NCBI RefSeq assembly: GCF_947489565.1 | Contig: NZ_CANLEA010000001.1 | Coordinates: 1-64,000, forward strand | DNA from: an uncultured Kordia sp. | GTDB taxonomy: Bacteria; Bacteroidota; Bacteroidia; Flavobacteriales; Flavobacteriaceae | Direction of reading: 5' to 3' | DNA length: 64,000 nt | The notes under the pieces: generated by a model | What the model was told of the DNA's origin: nothing | What the model saw: the letters and a program-made list of their open reading frames with translations, nothing else | Database searches by the model: none | Translations under genes and position numbers: made by a program | Shown here: one piece after another, positions 36,068-44,996 of the stretch | How the letters are laid out: each line of letters begins with the position of its first letter | Position numbering within the stretch: the first letter of the stretch is position 1

Positions 36068-36094
36068 AGACGCTTCTACATTAGAAGCGTCTTT
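36068..36094 (+). terminator. Intrinsic terminator of the sigma/anti-sigma/receptor operon
   Basis: A perfect 12-bp stem AAGACGCTTCTA (36068-36079) / TAGAAGCGTCTT (36083-36094) with a 3-base loop runs into a T tract. A-rich sequence before it lets it also act on the convergent minus-strand operon. Confidence 0.88.
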
Positions 36095-36107
36095 TTTGTT
36101 TTTAATA

Positions 36108-37007
36108 TTAATTAAATACGGTTTCTAAAGGCTGATTGGCAAGTCCTCTGCGTTTTGCCGTTTCTTGACTTTCTCTGGCGGCAATTACAAATAAATTAAA
36201 GTCATATCTTTCCAATTCAGGTGTAGATACACTTCCTTGTACTTTGTATACAGGAATTAAGAATCTTTGTAAATCTGACGGACTTGAGGCAAAATACCCA
36301 AGACGTACATCTGTAATTTCTCCAGCACTTTTTCCTTGTTCTTTGATAATGGCAAATCGTTTGTTGTCAAACACTTGTTGTACTGCTTCTTCGGGTGAAA
36401 TTACTTCTATTTTCCCTACTTGTTTTGGAGTTCTATTAAAGTGTACAAATTGCACTAATTGATCATTATTTATAAAAGATACTTGTGTTTTTGCACCAGC
36501 TCCAAATATTGGTAAACCTTCCAATTCGTGTGTAAAATTGACATTCATACTGGTTGGAAATCCTTCAGGGTTTCTGTCTTTTGGTGATTCGCTTGTAGCG
36601 GCAAAAGAGTTTGAAACAGAATGCACTTTCATCGTGCTTTCGTCAATTTTTAGCTTTTCTAAAAGCTTTCTTGCATTGTGAACAGCTTCTTCTTCAGAAG
36701 GTAAGTTTCTAGATAGTTCTTTGTTTTCGCTATATGCATTTTCACGATCTGTCCACCAAAACGAATCGCTTCCTGTGTATATTTCTAATGCTTCTTTGTC
36801 GTTTCTTATAATGAGTTGATCTCCTAAATCTCTGAGTTCACCTTCTGTTTTAAAATTTGAACGTAAAAACTCTGTACGTTTTGCTATATACTCGGCGTAT
36901 TCTTTGTTTTTGCTAGAAGCAGTATCAAAGTGAAACGTTTTATACATTGGTATATGACCAACATGGTTTGGTAATTTTGTATTGAATTTGAATAATGAAT
37001 CTTTCAT
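36108..37007 (-). CDS. PepSY-like partner protein of the caspase-like gene
   Basis: The 299-residue protein has no signal peptide or membrane segment. It contains two repeated-looking alpha/beta units: EEEAVHNARKLLEKLKIDESTMKVHSV (about 105-130) and SPEEAVQQVFDNKRFAI ... LIPVYKVQGS (about 205-265). The pattern of an amphipathic helix followed by strands ending PVYKV is that of PepSY/YycI-like domains, which often inhibit or chaperone peptidases. It lies 27 bp downstream of the HG/DGC protein gene and is surely co-transcribed. I do not know a function; acting as regulator or substrate of the neighbouring protein is inference. Confidence 0.65.
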   Translation of the reverse strand: MKDSLFKFNTKLPNHVGHIPMYKTFHFDTASSKNKEYAEYIAKRTEFLRSNFKTEGELRDLGDQLIIRNDKEALEIYTGSDSFWWTDRENAYSENKELSRNLPSEEEAVHNARKLLEKLKIDESTMKVHSVSNSFAATSESPKDRNPEGFPTSMNVNFTHELEGLPIFGAGAKTQVSFINNDQLVQFVHFNRTPKQVGKIEVISPEEAVQQVFDNKRFAIIKEQGKSAGEITDVRLGYFASSPSDLQRFLIPVYKVQGSVSTPELERYDFNLFVIAARESQETAKRRGLANQPLETVFN

Positions 37008-37034
37008 TTTGTAGTATTTTTTGATGGTTGAATG

Positions 37035-37712
37035 TTAACAGCTTCCGTTTGCGTATGCCAATAGTGTAGGATTGTCAGGATCGATACTTACCGAACCTTT
37101 TCCGTGCCAATGATCATTATACGTGCTAATGCTTCCTTCGTTGGCGCGTAAGTACGCCCATTTTGTAGCTGCTGGTTCTGTTTCGATACAGGCTTTAATC
37201 CATGCTTCGCGAACCGTCCAAGAATCGTTCAAACGTTTTGCAAATTTTTCTCCACGATTTTTTTTGTCATAACATATCGTAGCAAATCCTAAGATATAGT
37301 GCAATCCTTTAAACAATCCCCATCCCCAACGTGGAAATACGCCATTATATTCCAAAGCTTGGCAACCGTCAAAAACAATCCATTCCAAATCTTTATCACC
37401 TAATTCCATTTCAGTATGTCTTGCTTTCCCATTATCAAGATCGTTTCGTCCAAAAAGCAAATAATCTCTCCAACCATGACCAGAGAAAAATGCAATATCT
37501 ACATTGTCAATATAAGTTGTGTCTGTTCCCGAAGACGGAGAACCTTTTCCTGATTGTTCAAAATCACGATCCCAAGCAGAATTATTACCATAATCAAATT
37601 GCTTTACACCATGTAGTGTATTGTAAAAACGTCTCGCATTGTCGTCATTATTACTCAGGTCAGAGGCATTTCCGTTGTATTCGTTTACCCATTCAATTCC
37701 TATTGAAGCCAT
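37035..37712 (-). CDS. Caspase-like clan CD peptidase-type protein (DUF6345-like)
   Basis: The 225-residue protein has no signal peptide. Two motifs mark a caspase/gingipain-like fold: FFSGHGW with H79, and FDGCQAL with C117, each after a hydrophobic strand (VDIAFFSGHG; LEWIVFDGCQ). This is the order and local context of the catalytic His-Gly and Cys in clan CD peptidases. The overall sequence resembles what I recall as DUF6345, a family without an assigned role. Cytoplasmic location sets it apart from secreted gingipain-like T9SS proteins. It is the first gene of a two-gene operon with the PepSY-like protein. Peptidase activity has to be regarded as predicted only. Confidence 0.7.
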   Translation of the reverse strand: MASIGIEWVNEYNGNASDLSNNDDNARRFYNTLHGVKQFDYGNNSAWDRDFEQSGKGSPSSGTDTTYIDNVDIAFFSGHGWRDYLLFGRNDLDNGKARHTEMELGDKDLEWIVFDGCQALEYNGVFPRWGWGLFKGLHYILGFATICYDKKNRGEKFAKRLNDSWTVREAWIKACIETEPAATKWAYLRANEGSISTYNDHWHGKGSVSIDPDNPTLLAYANGSC

Positions 37713-37884
37713 AAATAGTAGTTTTTAGTTTTTCCCCAAAGCTACTTTGTAATGAAGAAGATTAACGCCATGTAAACCCTAAAAACGGCTAGGTGTTTTC
37801 CCCCTTTTTGCAATTTGTTAAATATATAAATGATTGATAATCAATTTTCAACAGCTTCAATGTTAACTTAATGTTACGTAAAAG

Positions 37885-37915
37885 TTGCTAAAAAGTAAAA
37901 AAAAGGTTAAGTTTG
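37885..37915 (+). promoter_or_regulatory. Complete Bacteroidota promoter (TTG-N20-TAAGTTTG)
   Basis: TTG at 37885-37887 and TAAGTTTG at 37908-37915 are separated by 20 bp, matching the -33/-7 consensus of this phylum. Transcription would start near 37919, about 45 bp before the ATG at 37964. Confidence 0.7.
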
Positions 37916-37963
37916 TAATATAATTATTAACAAGCGCCTCAAATTTTTTAAAAATATATAGAT

Positions 37964-38323
37964 ATGAAGAAGTTACTTTTAATAGCAGTGTTCCTAGTTT
38001 CGGGAGTTGCTGCATTCGCACAAAATAGTGATAAACCAACGTTAGAGAAAAAAGGAGATTTAGTAAAAGCTACCTATTACCATGACAATGGAGTAGTAGC
38101 GCAAACAGGCTATTTTACCTTAAATGGAAAGTTGCAAGGAGAATGGAAATCATTCGATGCAAAAGGAAACAAAACTGCCGTTGGAAATTATGATAAAGGA
38201 CAAAAAGTTGGAAAGTGGTTCTTTTGGAACACAAACCAATTGAGCGAAGTAGATTATAATGCAAGTAAAATTAAAGATGTAAATACTTGGAAACGTTCTA
38301 CTTCTGTTGTGAGCAACAAATAA
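37964..38323 (+). CDS. Secreted MORN/YwqK-like repeat protein
   Basis: The 119-residue protein has a signal peptide (about 1-19, IAVFLVSGVAAFA before QNSDK). The mature part has two to three MORN-type repeats: ATYYHDNGVVAQTGYFTLNGKLQGEWKSF, then GNKTAVGNYDKGQKVGKWFFW. The family is widespread in Flavobacteria and was at times mislabelled as an antitoxin or an adenylyltransferase; no enzymatic motif is present. It probably lies in the periplasm. It has its own consensus promoter and a strong bidirectional terminator. Confidence 0.82.
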   Translation: MKKLLLIAVFLVSGVAAFAQNSDKPTLEKKGDLVKATYYHDNGVVAQTGYFTLNGKLQGEWKSFDAKGNKTAVGNYDKGQKVGKWFFWNTNQLSEVDYNASKIKDVNTWKRSTSVVSNK

Positions 38324-38340
38324 GCTTTTATAACAATCAA

Positions 38341-38379
38341 AAAAAATCCCGAAATCTAACTTAGATTTCGGGATTTTTT
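38341..38379. terminator. Bidirectional terminator between convergent genes
   Basis: A perfect 19-bp arm pair (38341-38359 and 38361-38379) with core ATCCCGAAATCTAA / TTAGATTTCGGGAT has A and T tracts on its outer sides. It serves the MORN-like gene on the plus strand and the RND pump operon on the minus strand. Confidence 0.9.
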
Positions 38380-38397
38380 TGTGGATATAATTCGATA

Positions 38398-41300
38398 TTA
38401 TACCGTTTCTACTGGCAAATCAATTTCGTTTATATCAATATCATCACCTTCATTTGAATCGTTTTTAATACCACCATATTCAACTGGACGCTTACTTTTA
38501 AACGCCCAGAATTTGAATTTTGTGATCAGGTAGAATAATACCGGAACAATAATTAATGTTAAGAACGTAGCAATGATTAATCCGTAGATTACAGTCCATG
38601 CCAATGGTCCCCAAAATATTACATTGTCTCCACCTATATATATTTTTGGATCAAATTCACTGAATAGAGAGAAGAAGTCAATATTGAATCCTATCGCTAA
38701 TGGAATTAATCCTAATACTGTAGTAATTGCTGTTAGTAATACAGGACGCAAACGTGCTTTCCCCGCTCTTACAATTGCTTCATATACATATGGCATTGGT
38801 AAGTAGATAGTTTCAGGAATATTTAATTCATGTTTCTTTCTATCAATGAGCAACTGTGTATAATCTAAAAGTACTACACCATTGTTTACTACAATTCCCG
38901 CCAGTGAAATAATTCCCATCATCGTCATCATAATTACGAATGGCGCACCTGTAATTAATAATCCACCAAAAACACCAATCAAACTCAAGAAAATGGCGAT
39001 CATAATGATGGTCGGTTTTGAGATCGAGCTAAATTGGAAAATTAAAATCAACATAATCAATCCTAAACCAGCAAAGAATGCGCCCATTAAGAACATCATT
39101 TGTTTGTTTTGCTCTTCAATTTGCCCAGTGTAGTCAATTTTTACACCTTCTGGCTTAAAGTCATCACCGATTTCTGCTTTTATTTGATCCACAATAGCAG
39201 CAGCATCTGTATATCCTGGTGCTAAACCAGAGTATACGGTTACAACACGTTTGTAATCGTTGTGTTTAATGGCGCTAAATCCAGATGTATTGCGTTGTTT
39301 TGTTACCGCAGAAACTGGAATTTGTTTCAACTGTCCCATTTGATTTCTAAAAATCAACTGTTGGTTGAATAACGAACTTGTGTTGTAACGGTTGTCTTGA
39401 TTAAAACGGACATAAATGTCATAATCTTCTCCATCTTCTTTATAAACTGCCGCTTTTACACCAAATAGTGAATTACGCAATTGTTGTCCAACTTGTCCCG
39501 CAGAAACACCTAACTCTCCTGCTTTTTGTCTGTCAACCACCACTTGCATTGCTGGCTTTCCTTTATTTACGTCAATTTTTAACTCTTCAATTCCTGCAAT
39601 ATTCTTTGTATTGATGAGGTCACGTAATTTTTCTGCTTCCGCGATCAATTTTGTATAGTCGTTTCCTTCCAATTCAATATTGATAGGATATCCAGCTGGT
39701 GGACCTACGGCGTCTTTTTCAACAGAGATTGCAACTCCAGGATAAATTCCTTTTAAAGCTTCGGTTACTTTTGTACGCAATACTTCACTGTCTTCTCCTT
39801 TACGGAATTTATATTCGCGCATGGACGCTGTAATTTTTCCTTTATGCGGCATTTCAGCTGATGAACCTCCATCTGTTTGTGGATTTCCAGCTCCTTCACC
39901 AACTTGTGATACTGCCGATTCTACCAAGAAGTTTTCTTCTCCGTCCATGTATGTATTGTCATTTAATACAGCATATACACGTTGCTCAATATCTTTGGTA
40001 ATTTCATTTGTCTTTTCAATCGCAGTTCCCTGTGGATATTCGATATAGACAATAATTTGATTTGGTTTATTGTCTGGGAAGAATTCTACTTTGGTACGCT
40101 TGCTTCCAATCGATTCTCCAAACATCATAAACGTAACAATTAATAATACAAACGTTCCGATTGAAAAAGCATAAGATTTCCATCCTGTTAAAGCAAAACG
40201 TAAGAAACGTTCGTACGCTCTTTCAAGTGCCGCTAAAATTTTGGTTTGGAAATAACGTGCCATTGGCTTGAGTACATATTTGTATGCCCAAAACATAATT
40301 GCTGTAAAGAAAAATAATGTTCCTAAACCTTTAGCGCCACCGCCAATGATATAGCATATAACTCCTAAGAATACCAATACACTTGTTAGAATGATAAGTT
40401 GCCTAACTTGAAGCTTACGTTCTCCAACTTCCATAAATTGTGATACCATCATAGAGTTGATAAAAATTGCCACGAACAGTGACGAACCAAGTACAACGGA
40501 TAGTGTAATAGGGAAGTAGATCATAAATTGCCCCATAACTCCTGGCCACATTCCAAGCGGAACAAAGGCAGCTACTGTTGTTGCAGTAGAGATGATAATT
40601 GGAAAGGCAATTTCACCAATTCCTTTTTTGGCAGCTTCTATACGCGACATGCCTTCTTCATCCATTAAACGGTATACGTTTTCTACTACTACAATTCCGT
40701 TATCTACCAGCATTCCTAATCCCATAATTAAGGCAAAAAGAATCATGGTATTCATCGTGTATCCAAGTGTGTTTAAGATCATGAATGACATGAACATGGA
40801 CATCGGAATTGCCAATCCTACGAATAAGGCATTTCTAAATCCTAAGAAAAACATTAAGACAAATACTACCAGAATAATTCCGAAAATAATATTGTTTACC
40901 AAGTCATTTACTTGGTTGATCGTTTTTTCAGATTGATCATTTGTAATCGTAACTTCTAAATCTTCATGCGACTCTTTAAACGTATCAATAATTACATTGA
41001 TTTGTTCTGCGGCAGCAACCATGTTTTTCCCTGCACGCTTTTTCACGTCGAGCATGACTACACTTTCACCAAATTCACGTGCATACGTAGTTTTGTCTTC
41101 TTCTTTAAACTTAACCGTAGCAATATCACGTAGATATACAGGTCCGTCTAATGATTTTACAACAAAGTCATTCAATTCTTTAGGATCTTCAATTTCTCCC
41201 AAAATTCGAATTGTACGTCTTTGTCCAGAAGAAATCATATTTCCTGCAGAAATCGTAACGTTTCCATTAGCAATAGCACTTCGTACGTCTTCAAAGTTTA

Positions 41301-41931
41301 CTTGCGCCGCCATCATTTTATAGACATCTACGGCAACTTCTACTTCTTTTTCTTGTGCTCCACGAATATCAACTTGTTTGATTTCTTTTAAATCTTCAAT
41401 TTCATCTTCTAAAAACTCAGCGTATTCTTTTAATTTTTCTACGGTATAATCTCCAGAGATATTAATGTTTAGAATAGGCGTTTCTTCCGAAATATTTAAG
41501 TCAAAAACATTCGGTTCAACTTTAGCATCATTAAAAATTGGCCAATCTTCACCGCCTTTTTCAGCATCTACTTCGTCTTTTACCTTTTGTTTCGCAGCTT
41601 CAACCGAAAGACTTTCATCAAATTCGACAACAATAATTCCGTAATCTTCTTGTGAAGTAGAAGTTACTTCTACTACATTACTTACATTTTTGATGCGATC
41701 TTCAAGCGGATCTACAATAAGCTTTTCAATATCTTCGGCAGTATTTCCGGGATATATCGTACTAATGTAAATCTTAGTTTCTTTAATTTCAGGGAAGTTT
41801 TCTCTAGGCATACTAAAATATGCAGAAAGCCCTAGTACTAAGAGTAATCCCATGACGACATAGATAATTGTTGCATTATCTATCGCCAATGAGGACAATT
41901 TAAACTCTTTATTGATTTTTTTATCAGACAT
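38398..41931 (-). CDS. RND efflux transporter, AcrB/HAE1-type inner-membrane pump
   Basis: The 1177-residue pump is the proton-driven inner-membrane part of a tripartite efflux system. It shows the RND layout: a first membrane helix near residue 25, a periplasmic porter domain starting YFSMPRENFPEIKETKIYI, a central helix bundle with MGLGMLVDNGIVVVENV (proton-relay Asp), a second porter half (GTAIEKTNEITKDIEQ), and the closing bundle with GIISLAGIVVNNGVVLLDY. An extra pair of hydrophobic stretches near residues 510-560 makes it longer than AcrB (about 1050). It is the last gene of the tetR-tolC-adaptor-pump operon, 12 bp after the adaptor gene. Substrate unknown. Confidence 0.94.
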   Translation of the reverse strand: MSDKKINKEFKLSSLAIDNATIIYVVMGLLLVLGLSAYFSMPRENFPEIKETKIYISTIYPGNTAEDIEKLIVDPLEDRIKNVSNVVEVTSTSQEDYGIIVVEFDESLSVEAAKQKVKDEVDAEKGGEDWPIFNDAKVEPNVFDLNISEETPILNINISGDYTVEKLKEYAEFLEDEIEDLKEIKQVDIRGAQEKEVEVAVDVYKMMAAQVNFEDVRSAIANGNVTISAGNMISSGQRRTIRILGEIEDPKELNDFVVKSLDGPVYLRDIATVKFKEEDKTTYAREFGESVVMLDVKKRAGKNMVAAAEQINVIIDTFKESHEDLEVTITNDQSEKTINQVNDLVNNIIFGIILVVFVLMFFLGFRNALFVGLAIPMSMFMSFMILNTLGYTMNTMILFALIMGLGMLVDNGIVVVENVYRLMDEEGMSRIEAAKKGIGEIAFPIIISTATTVAAFVPLGMWPGVMGQFMIYFPITLSVVLGSSLFVAIFINSMMVSQFMEVGERKLQVRQLIILTSVLVFLGVICYIIGGGAKGLGTLFFFTAIMFWAYKYVLKPMARYFQTKILAALERAYERFLRFALTGWKSYAFSIGTFVLLIVTFMMFGESIGSKRTKVEFFPDNKPNQIIVYIEYPQGTAIEKTNEITKDIEQRVYAVLNDNTYMDGEENFLVESAVSQVGEGAGNPQTDGGSSAEMPHKGKITASMREYKFRKGEDSEVLRTKVTEALKGIYPGVAISVEKDAVGPPAGYPINIELEGNDYTKLIAEAEKLRDLINTKNIAGIEELKIDVNKGKPAMQVVVDRQKAGELGVSAGQVGQQLRNSLFGVKAAVYKEDGEDYDIYVRFNQDNRYNTSSLFNQQLIFRNQMGQLKQIPVSAVTKQRNTSGFSAIKHNDYKRVVTVYSGLAPGYTDAAAIVDQIKAEIGDDFKPEGVKIDYTGQIEEQNKQMMFLMGAFFAGLGLIMLILIFQFSSISKPTIIMIAIFLSLIGVFGGLLITGAPFVIMMTMMGIISLAGIVVNNGVVLLDYTQLLIDRKKHELNIPETIYLPMPYVYEAIVRAGKARLRPVLLTAITTVLGLIPLAIGFNIDFFSLFSEFDPKIYIGGDNVIFWGPLAWTVIYGLIIATFLTLIIVPVLFYLITKFKFWAFKSKRPVEYGGIKNDSNEGDDIDINEIDLPVETV

Positions 41932-41943
41932 TGGTTGGTCGTA

Positions 41944-43113
41944 TTATTTTTTTATAATCGTTATTTCTTGTCCATCGTTTACACTACGTGCACCTTCGTC
42001 TACAATAGCGTCACCGTTTGTTAATCCTTTAAGAATTTCAATAAAATCACCTTGCGTTTTTCCAGTAGTGATGTATGCTCTTTTTGCTTTGGCAGTTTCT
42101 CCTTTAAGTGAATCTGCGATATATACATATTGCTCGCCTTCTGCATTTTCAGAAATAACACTTTGAGGAATTAAGATGGCTTTTGGATTCGTATAATCGT
42201 TAATTTTTAGCTTTGCCGTTAAGTTTGGTTTGATGTTTCCATCTTTATTTGGCACTGCAATTTCTACTTTGAACGTACGGTTGTTTGGATCAATGAAATC
42301 TCCTGCTTGACGTATGGTTGCATCAATCGTTTTTCCTAATACAGGGAAATACACTTCTACTTTTTTCCCTTTGGTTACACTCGTTAAGTATTTTTCAGGA
42401 ATTACAGCTTCAATATACATATCACGTAAGTTTACAATACGAATTATTTGTGATTGTCCCGCAGCAACGACCGAACCTTGTTCCGTAATTACATCATCTA
42501 CAACACCTGTAAAAGGCGCTCTAATCGCAGTTTTGCTAAGTTGAACTTTTATTTGATCAACTGCTTTTTGTTGTGCTTCGTATGCCGATTTTGCTTGTAA
42601 ATATTGAATTTCAGAACCAATTTTTTGATCCCACAATCTTTTTTGACGCTCGTAGGTTGTTTTGGCTAAATCTGCTTGAATTTGCAATTGTGCCACTTGC
42701 TGACTCATTCCGCCATCATCTACTCTTGCTAAAATTTGTCCTTTAGAAACGCGTTGTCCTTCTTTGACAAAAACTTGCTTTAAAATTCCGCTCATTTCAG
42801 GAGTAATCACAATATTTTTCTTCGTATCTACATTTCCTTGCAACTCTAAGTAGTGACTAAAAATGCTGTCTTTGGCAGAAAATAAGGTAATATATGTTTT
42901 CTTTTTTGTAGGATTGATTTCTTCGATAGCTTCCGAAAGTTGCTTTATTTTAGCATCAAGTTCTGCTTTTTCTACTTTTAAAGCATCTCTTTTTTCAGTG
43001 ATAGCAGCTACGTTTTTTTCTGAGATTAACGTATCAATATCTTTTTCTTTTCCACCGCCACAAGAAGCTAGTACAAGTACTAAAGGGAGAAGAAGTATAT
43101 TTATTTTTTTCAT
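41944..43113 (-). CDS. RND efflux periplasmic adaptor (membrane fusion protein)
   Basis: The 389-residue adaptor is a lipoprotein (VLVLASCGGG, Cys about residue 18). A coiled-coil hairpin region is visible in ITEKRDALKVEKAELDAKIKQLSEAIEEI and QQVAQLQIQADLAKTTYERQKRLWDQKIG. The lipoyl/barrel-sandwich halves are EGQRVSKGQILARVDDGG and IRAPFTGVVDDVITEQGSVVAAGQ, followed by the beta-barrel domain. It links the pump to the TolC-like channel across the periplasm. It lies between the four-helix gene and the pump gene. Confidence 0.94.
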   Translation of the reverse strand: MKKINILLLPLVLVLASCGGGKEKDIDTLISEKNVAAITEKRDALKVEKAELDAKIKQLSEAIEEINPTKKKTYITLFSAKDSIFSHYLELQGNVDTKKNIVITPEMSGILKQVFVKEGQRVSKGQILARVDDGGMSQQVAQLQIQADLAKTTYERQKRLWDQKIGSEIQYLQAKSAYEAQQKAVDQIKVQLSKTAIRAPFTGVVDDVITEQGSVVAAGQSQIIRIVNLRDMYIEAVIPEKYLTSVTKGKKVEVYFPVLGKTIDATIRQAGDFIDPNNRTFKVEIAVPNKDGNIKPNLTAKLKINDYTNPKAILIPQSVISENAEGEQYVYIADSLKGETAKAKRAYITTGKTQGDFIEILKGLTNGDAIVDEGARSVNDGQEITIIKK

Positions 43114-43166
43114 TATGATTGATTTTTCTTGTTGTTGTTTTTCTATTAGTTTATATGTTTAGAAGT

Positions 43167-43529
43167 TTATTGGTTTAGCTGTGATTTGCGTAATGCGTTC
43201 AACATTCTACTAATTTCTTCTATATCTTTTCTTGTAGATTCATATTGGTCTTTTGTAATTAAGTTTAGATCATACGTTATTATGAATTGATTTAATAGTT
43301 CCATTAAAGATGCATATGCAATTTCTGTAAATCGTGCCTTATCTTTTGGAGAATTTCTTCCTGTTCCTTCAGCAATATTTGAAGCTACTGAAATACTACA
43401 TCGTCTTATTTGACTTATAAGTCCAAAGCGTTCTGTATCAGGAAACTTTTCTGTGATCTTATATAGATTCACAGACAAGTCCTTTGATTTCTGCCAGACA
43501 TTTAATTTTTCAAATGAAAATTGTTTCAT
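43167..43529 (-). CDS. Four-helix bundle protein (23S rRNA intervening-sequence protein family)
   Basis: The 120-residue protein has the S23/IVP family signature: KLNVWQKSKDLSVNLYKIT, FPDTERFGLISQIRRCSISVASNIAEGTGR, and a final helix. The family folds as a four-helix bundle that forms pentamers; homologues are encoded in rRNA insertions or near diversity-generating reverse transcriptases, but most are chromosomal singletons of unknown role. It sits inside the efflux operon between tolC and the adaptor gene, flanked on both sides by short GTTTA-rich repeat sequence (about 43145-43180 and 43530-43563), which suggests insertion into a pre-existing operon. Confidence 0.9.
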   Translation of the reverse strand: MKQFSFEKLNVWQKSKDLSVNLYKITEKFPDTERFGLISQIRRCSISVASNIAEGTGRNSPKDKARFTEIAYASLMELLNQFIITYDLNLITKDQYESTRKDIEEISRMLNALRKSQLNQ

Positions 43530-43570
43530 AAACTCTTAAACTTATAAACTCTTAAACTTAATTTTAAAGA

Positions 43571-44995
43571 TTAATTCGTTTGATTTAAAATAGTTTCTAA
43601 AGCTGCTTTTTTGTTAATGACATCGAGCATGGCTTGTAAATATTCTTGCTGTGCTGTATACAATTGTGTTTGTGCTTGACGTAGTTCGAAACTTGATCCA
43701 ACACCTTCAAAAAACTTCACTTGATTTTTCTTTTCAATACGTTCAGAAAGCCTTAAGCTTTTCTTTGAAGTTTCGTATTCTTCTATAGATAATTGATAAT
43801 CACTTTTAGCAGAAGCCACTTGTAATTTTAATTGTTGTTCTACTTCTGTCAAATCATCTTGCGCTTTTTCTAAATTGATTTTGGCGCGTTGTGTAGAAGC
43901 ACTTCGTTGTAAAGAGCTAAATATTGGAATGTTTAAATTAAAACCAAAAGCAGCAGTTCCAAACCATTGTTGTTCTCTTTGAAAAAAGTCGAAAGAATTT
44001 CCATTTCCATTATAACCAGCAGTCACAAATCCTGAAAGAGATGGCAACGCTTTGCTTTTTTCTAATTTCAATAATAATTCTTTAGATCTTGTATCATTCG
44101 CTGCAATTCTAAAATCAACTGTTTTAGTTACATCGTCATCAGCAGCTAACAAGGAAAGTGTTATGTTTTCTAGCGTAAGTGCTTCTAGTGTATCTGAAAG
44201 TTTCGTATCATTATTTAAATCGATTCCCATCGTAATATTGAGCATCTTATATGATAAATCGCGCAAACGCTTTACATTTCTCAAATTACTCTCAATACTT
44301 GCCAAAGTAATTTCCAATTGTTCTACATCTTCTTCCTCTGTAAGTCCGTTCTCGTAAATTTTTCGAGTTTCGTTGAGGTTTTTCTGAAGAGTTGCTTTAT
44401 TGCGTTCAAAAATTAAAACACTTTCTTCAGAAAGCAATACGTTTCCGTAGGCATTCACAACTGCTTTGCGTATTTCTAAATCAGTTTTTTCTTTTGCATT
44501 TTGAGAAATTTCTAAAAATACTTTTGCAGATTGTAATCCTACCAAGTAAGAACCATCAAAAATCAACTGATTTAAGGTGATATTGGCATTTACGGATTGC
44601 TTGGTTCCAAAAATGACCGGAATAAAATCGTCTGAACCTGGCGCAGTAGGAATGTTATCGATTACGGGTAAACTACTTAAGTCATAAAAATCTTCCAGTT
44701 GTCTAATTTGATTAAACGGATCAAAAGCACTTGCAGGAAGTAATGAAACTTGCTGCTTTATATTGTTTTGATAATTAACGGCTCCATTAACTTGTGGAAG
44801 TCCAGTGGCTGTAGTTTCCCATTTTTGCTTTTTTGCTGCTTCAATATCGCGAACGGCATTTTTGGCAGTTCTGTTATTTTCGAGTGCAAAAGCAATGGCT
44901 TCATCCAAAGAAAAACTCTCTGGTATCTCTTGATTCTGAGAAAATCCCAAACTCAGAAAACATAAACTAAAGATAAATATTAGTTTGTTTCGCAT
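43571..44995 (-). CDS. TolC-family outer-membrane efflux channel
   Basis: The 474-residue protein has a signal peptide (about 1-19) and the TolC-type duplicated helical-hairpin plan: FSLDEAIAFALENNRTAKNAVRDIEAAKKQKW (about 28-59) and, in the second half, RSKELLLKLEKSKALPSLSGFVTAGYNG and QAQTQLYTAQQEYLQAMLDVINKKAALETIL near the C-terminus. It should form the trimeric outer-membrane exit duct for the RND pump downstream. It directly follows tetR with one base between them, so regulator and channel are translated from the same message. Confidence 0.94.
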   Translation of the reverse strand: MRNKLIFIFSLCFLSLGFSQNQEIPESFSLDEAIAFALENNRTAKNAVRDIEAAKKQKWETTATGLPQVNGAVNYQNNIKQQVSLLPASAFDPFNQIRQLEDFYDLSSLPVIDNIPTAPGSDDFIPVIFGTKQSVNANITLNQLIFDGSYLVGLQSAKVFLEISQNAKEKTDLEIRKAVVNAYGNVLLSEESVLIFERNKATLQKNLNETRKIYENGLTEEEDVEQLEITLASIESNLRNVKRLRDLSYKMLNITMGIDLNNDTKLSDTLEALTLENITLSLLAADDDVTKTVDFRIAANDTRSKELLLKLEKSKALPSLSGFVTAGYNGNGNSFDFFQREQQWFGTAAFGFNLNIPIFSSLQRSASTQRAKINLEKAQDDLTEVEQQLKLQVASAKSDYQLSIEEYETSKKSLRLSERIEKKNQVKFFEGVGSSFELRQAQTQLYTAQQEYLQAMLDVINKKAALETILNQTN

Positions 44996-44996
44996 G

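Noticed and set aside
37713-37963. tRNA or structured RNA in the 251-bp divergent gap
   Set aside because: No cloverleaf or conserved RNA core is visible; only AT-rich DNA and one promoter.
40592-40936. 114-residue plus-strand frame
   Set aside because: It is a shadow of the RND pump gene; hydrophobicity reflects the antisense of membrane helices.
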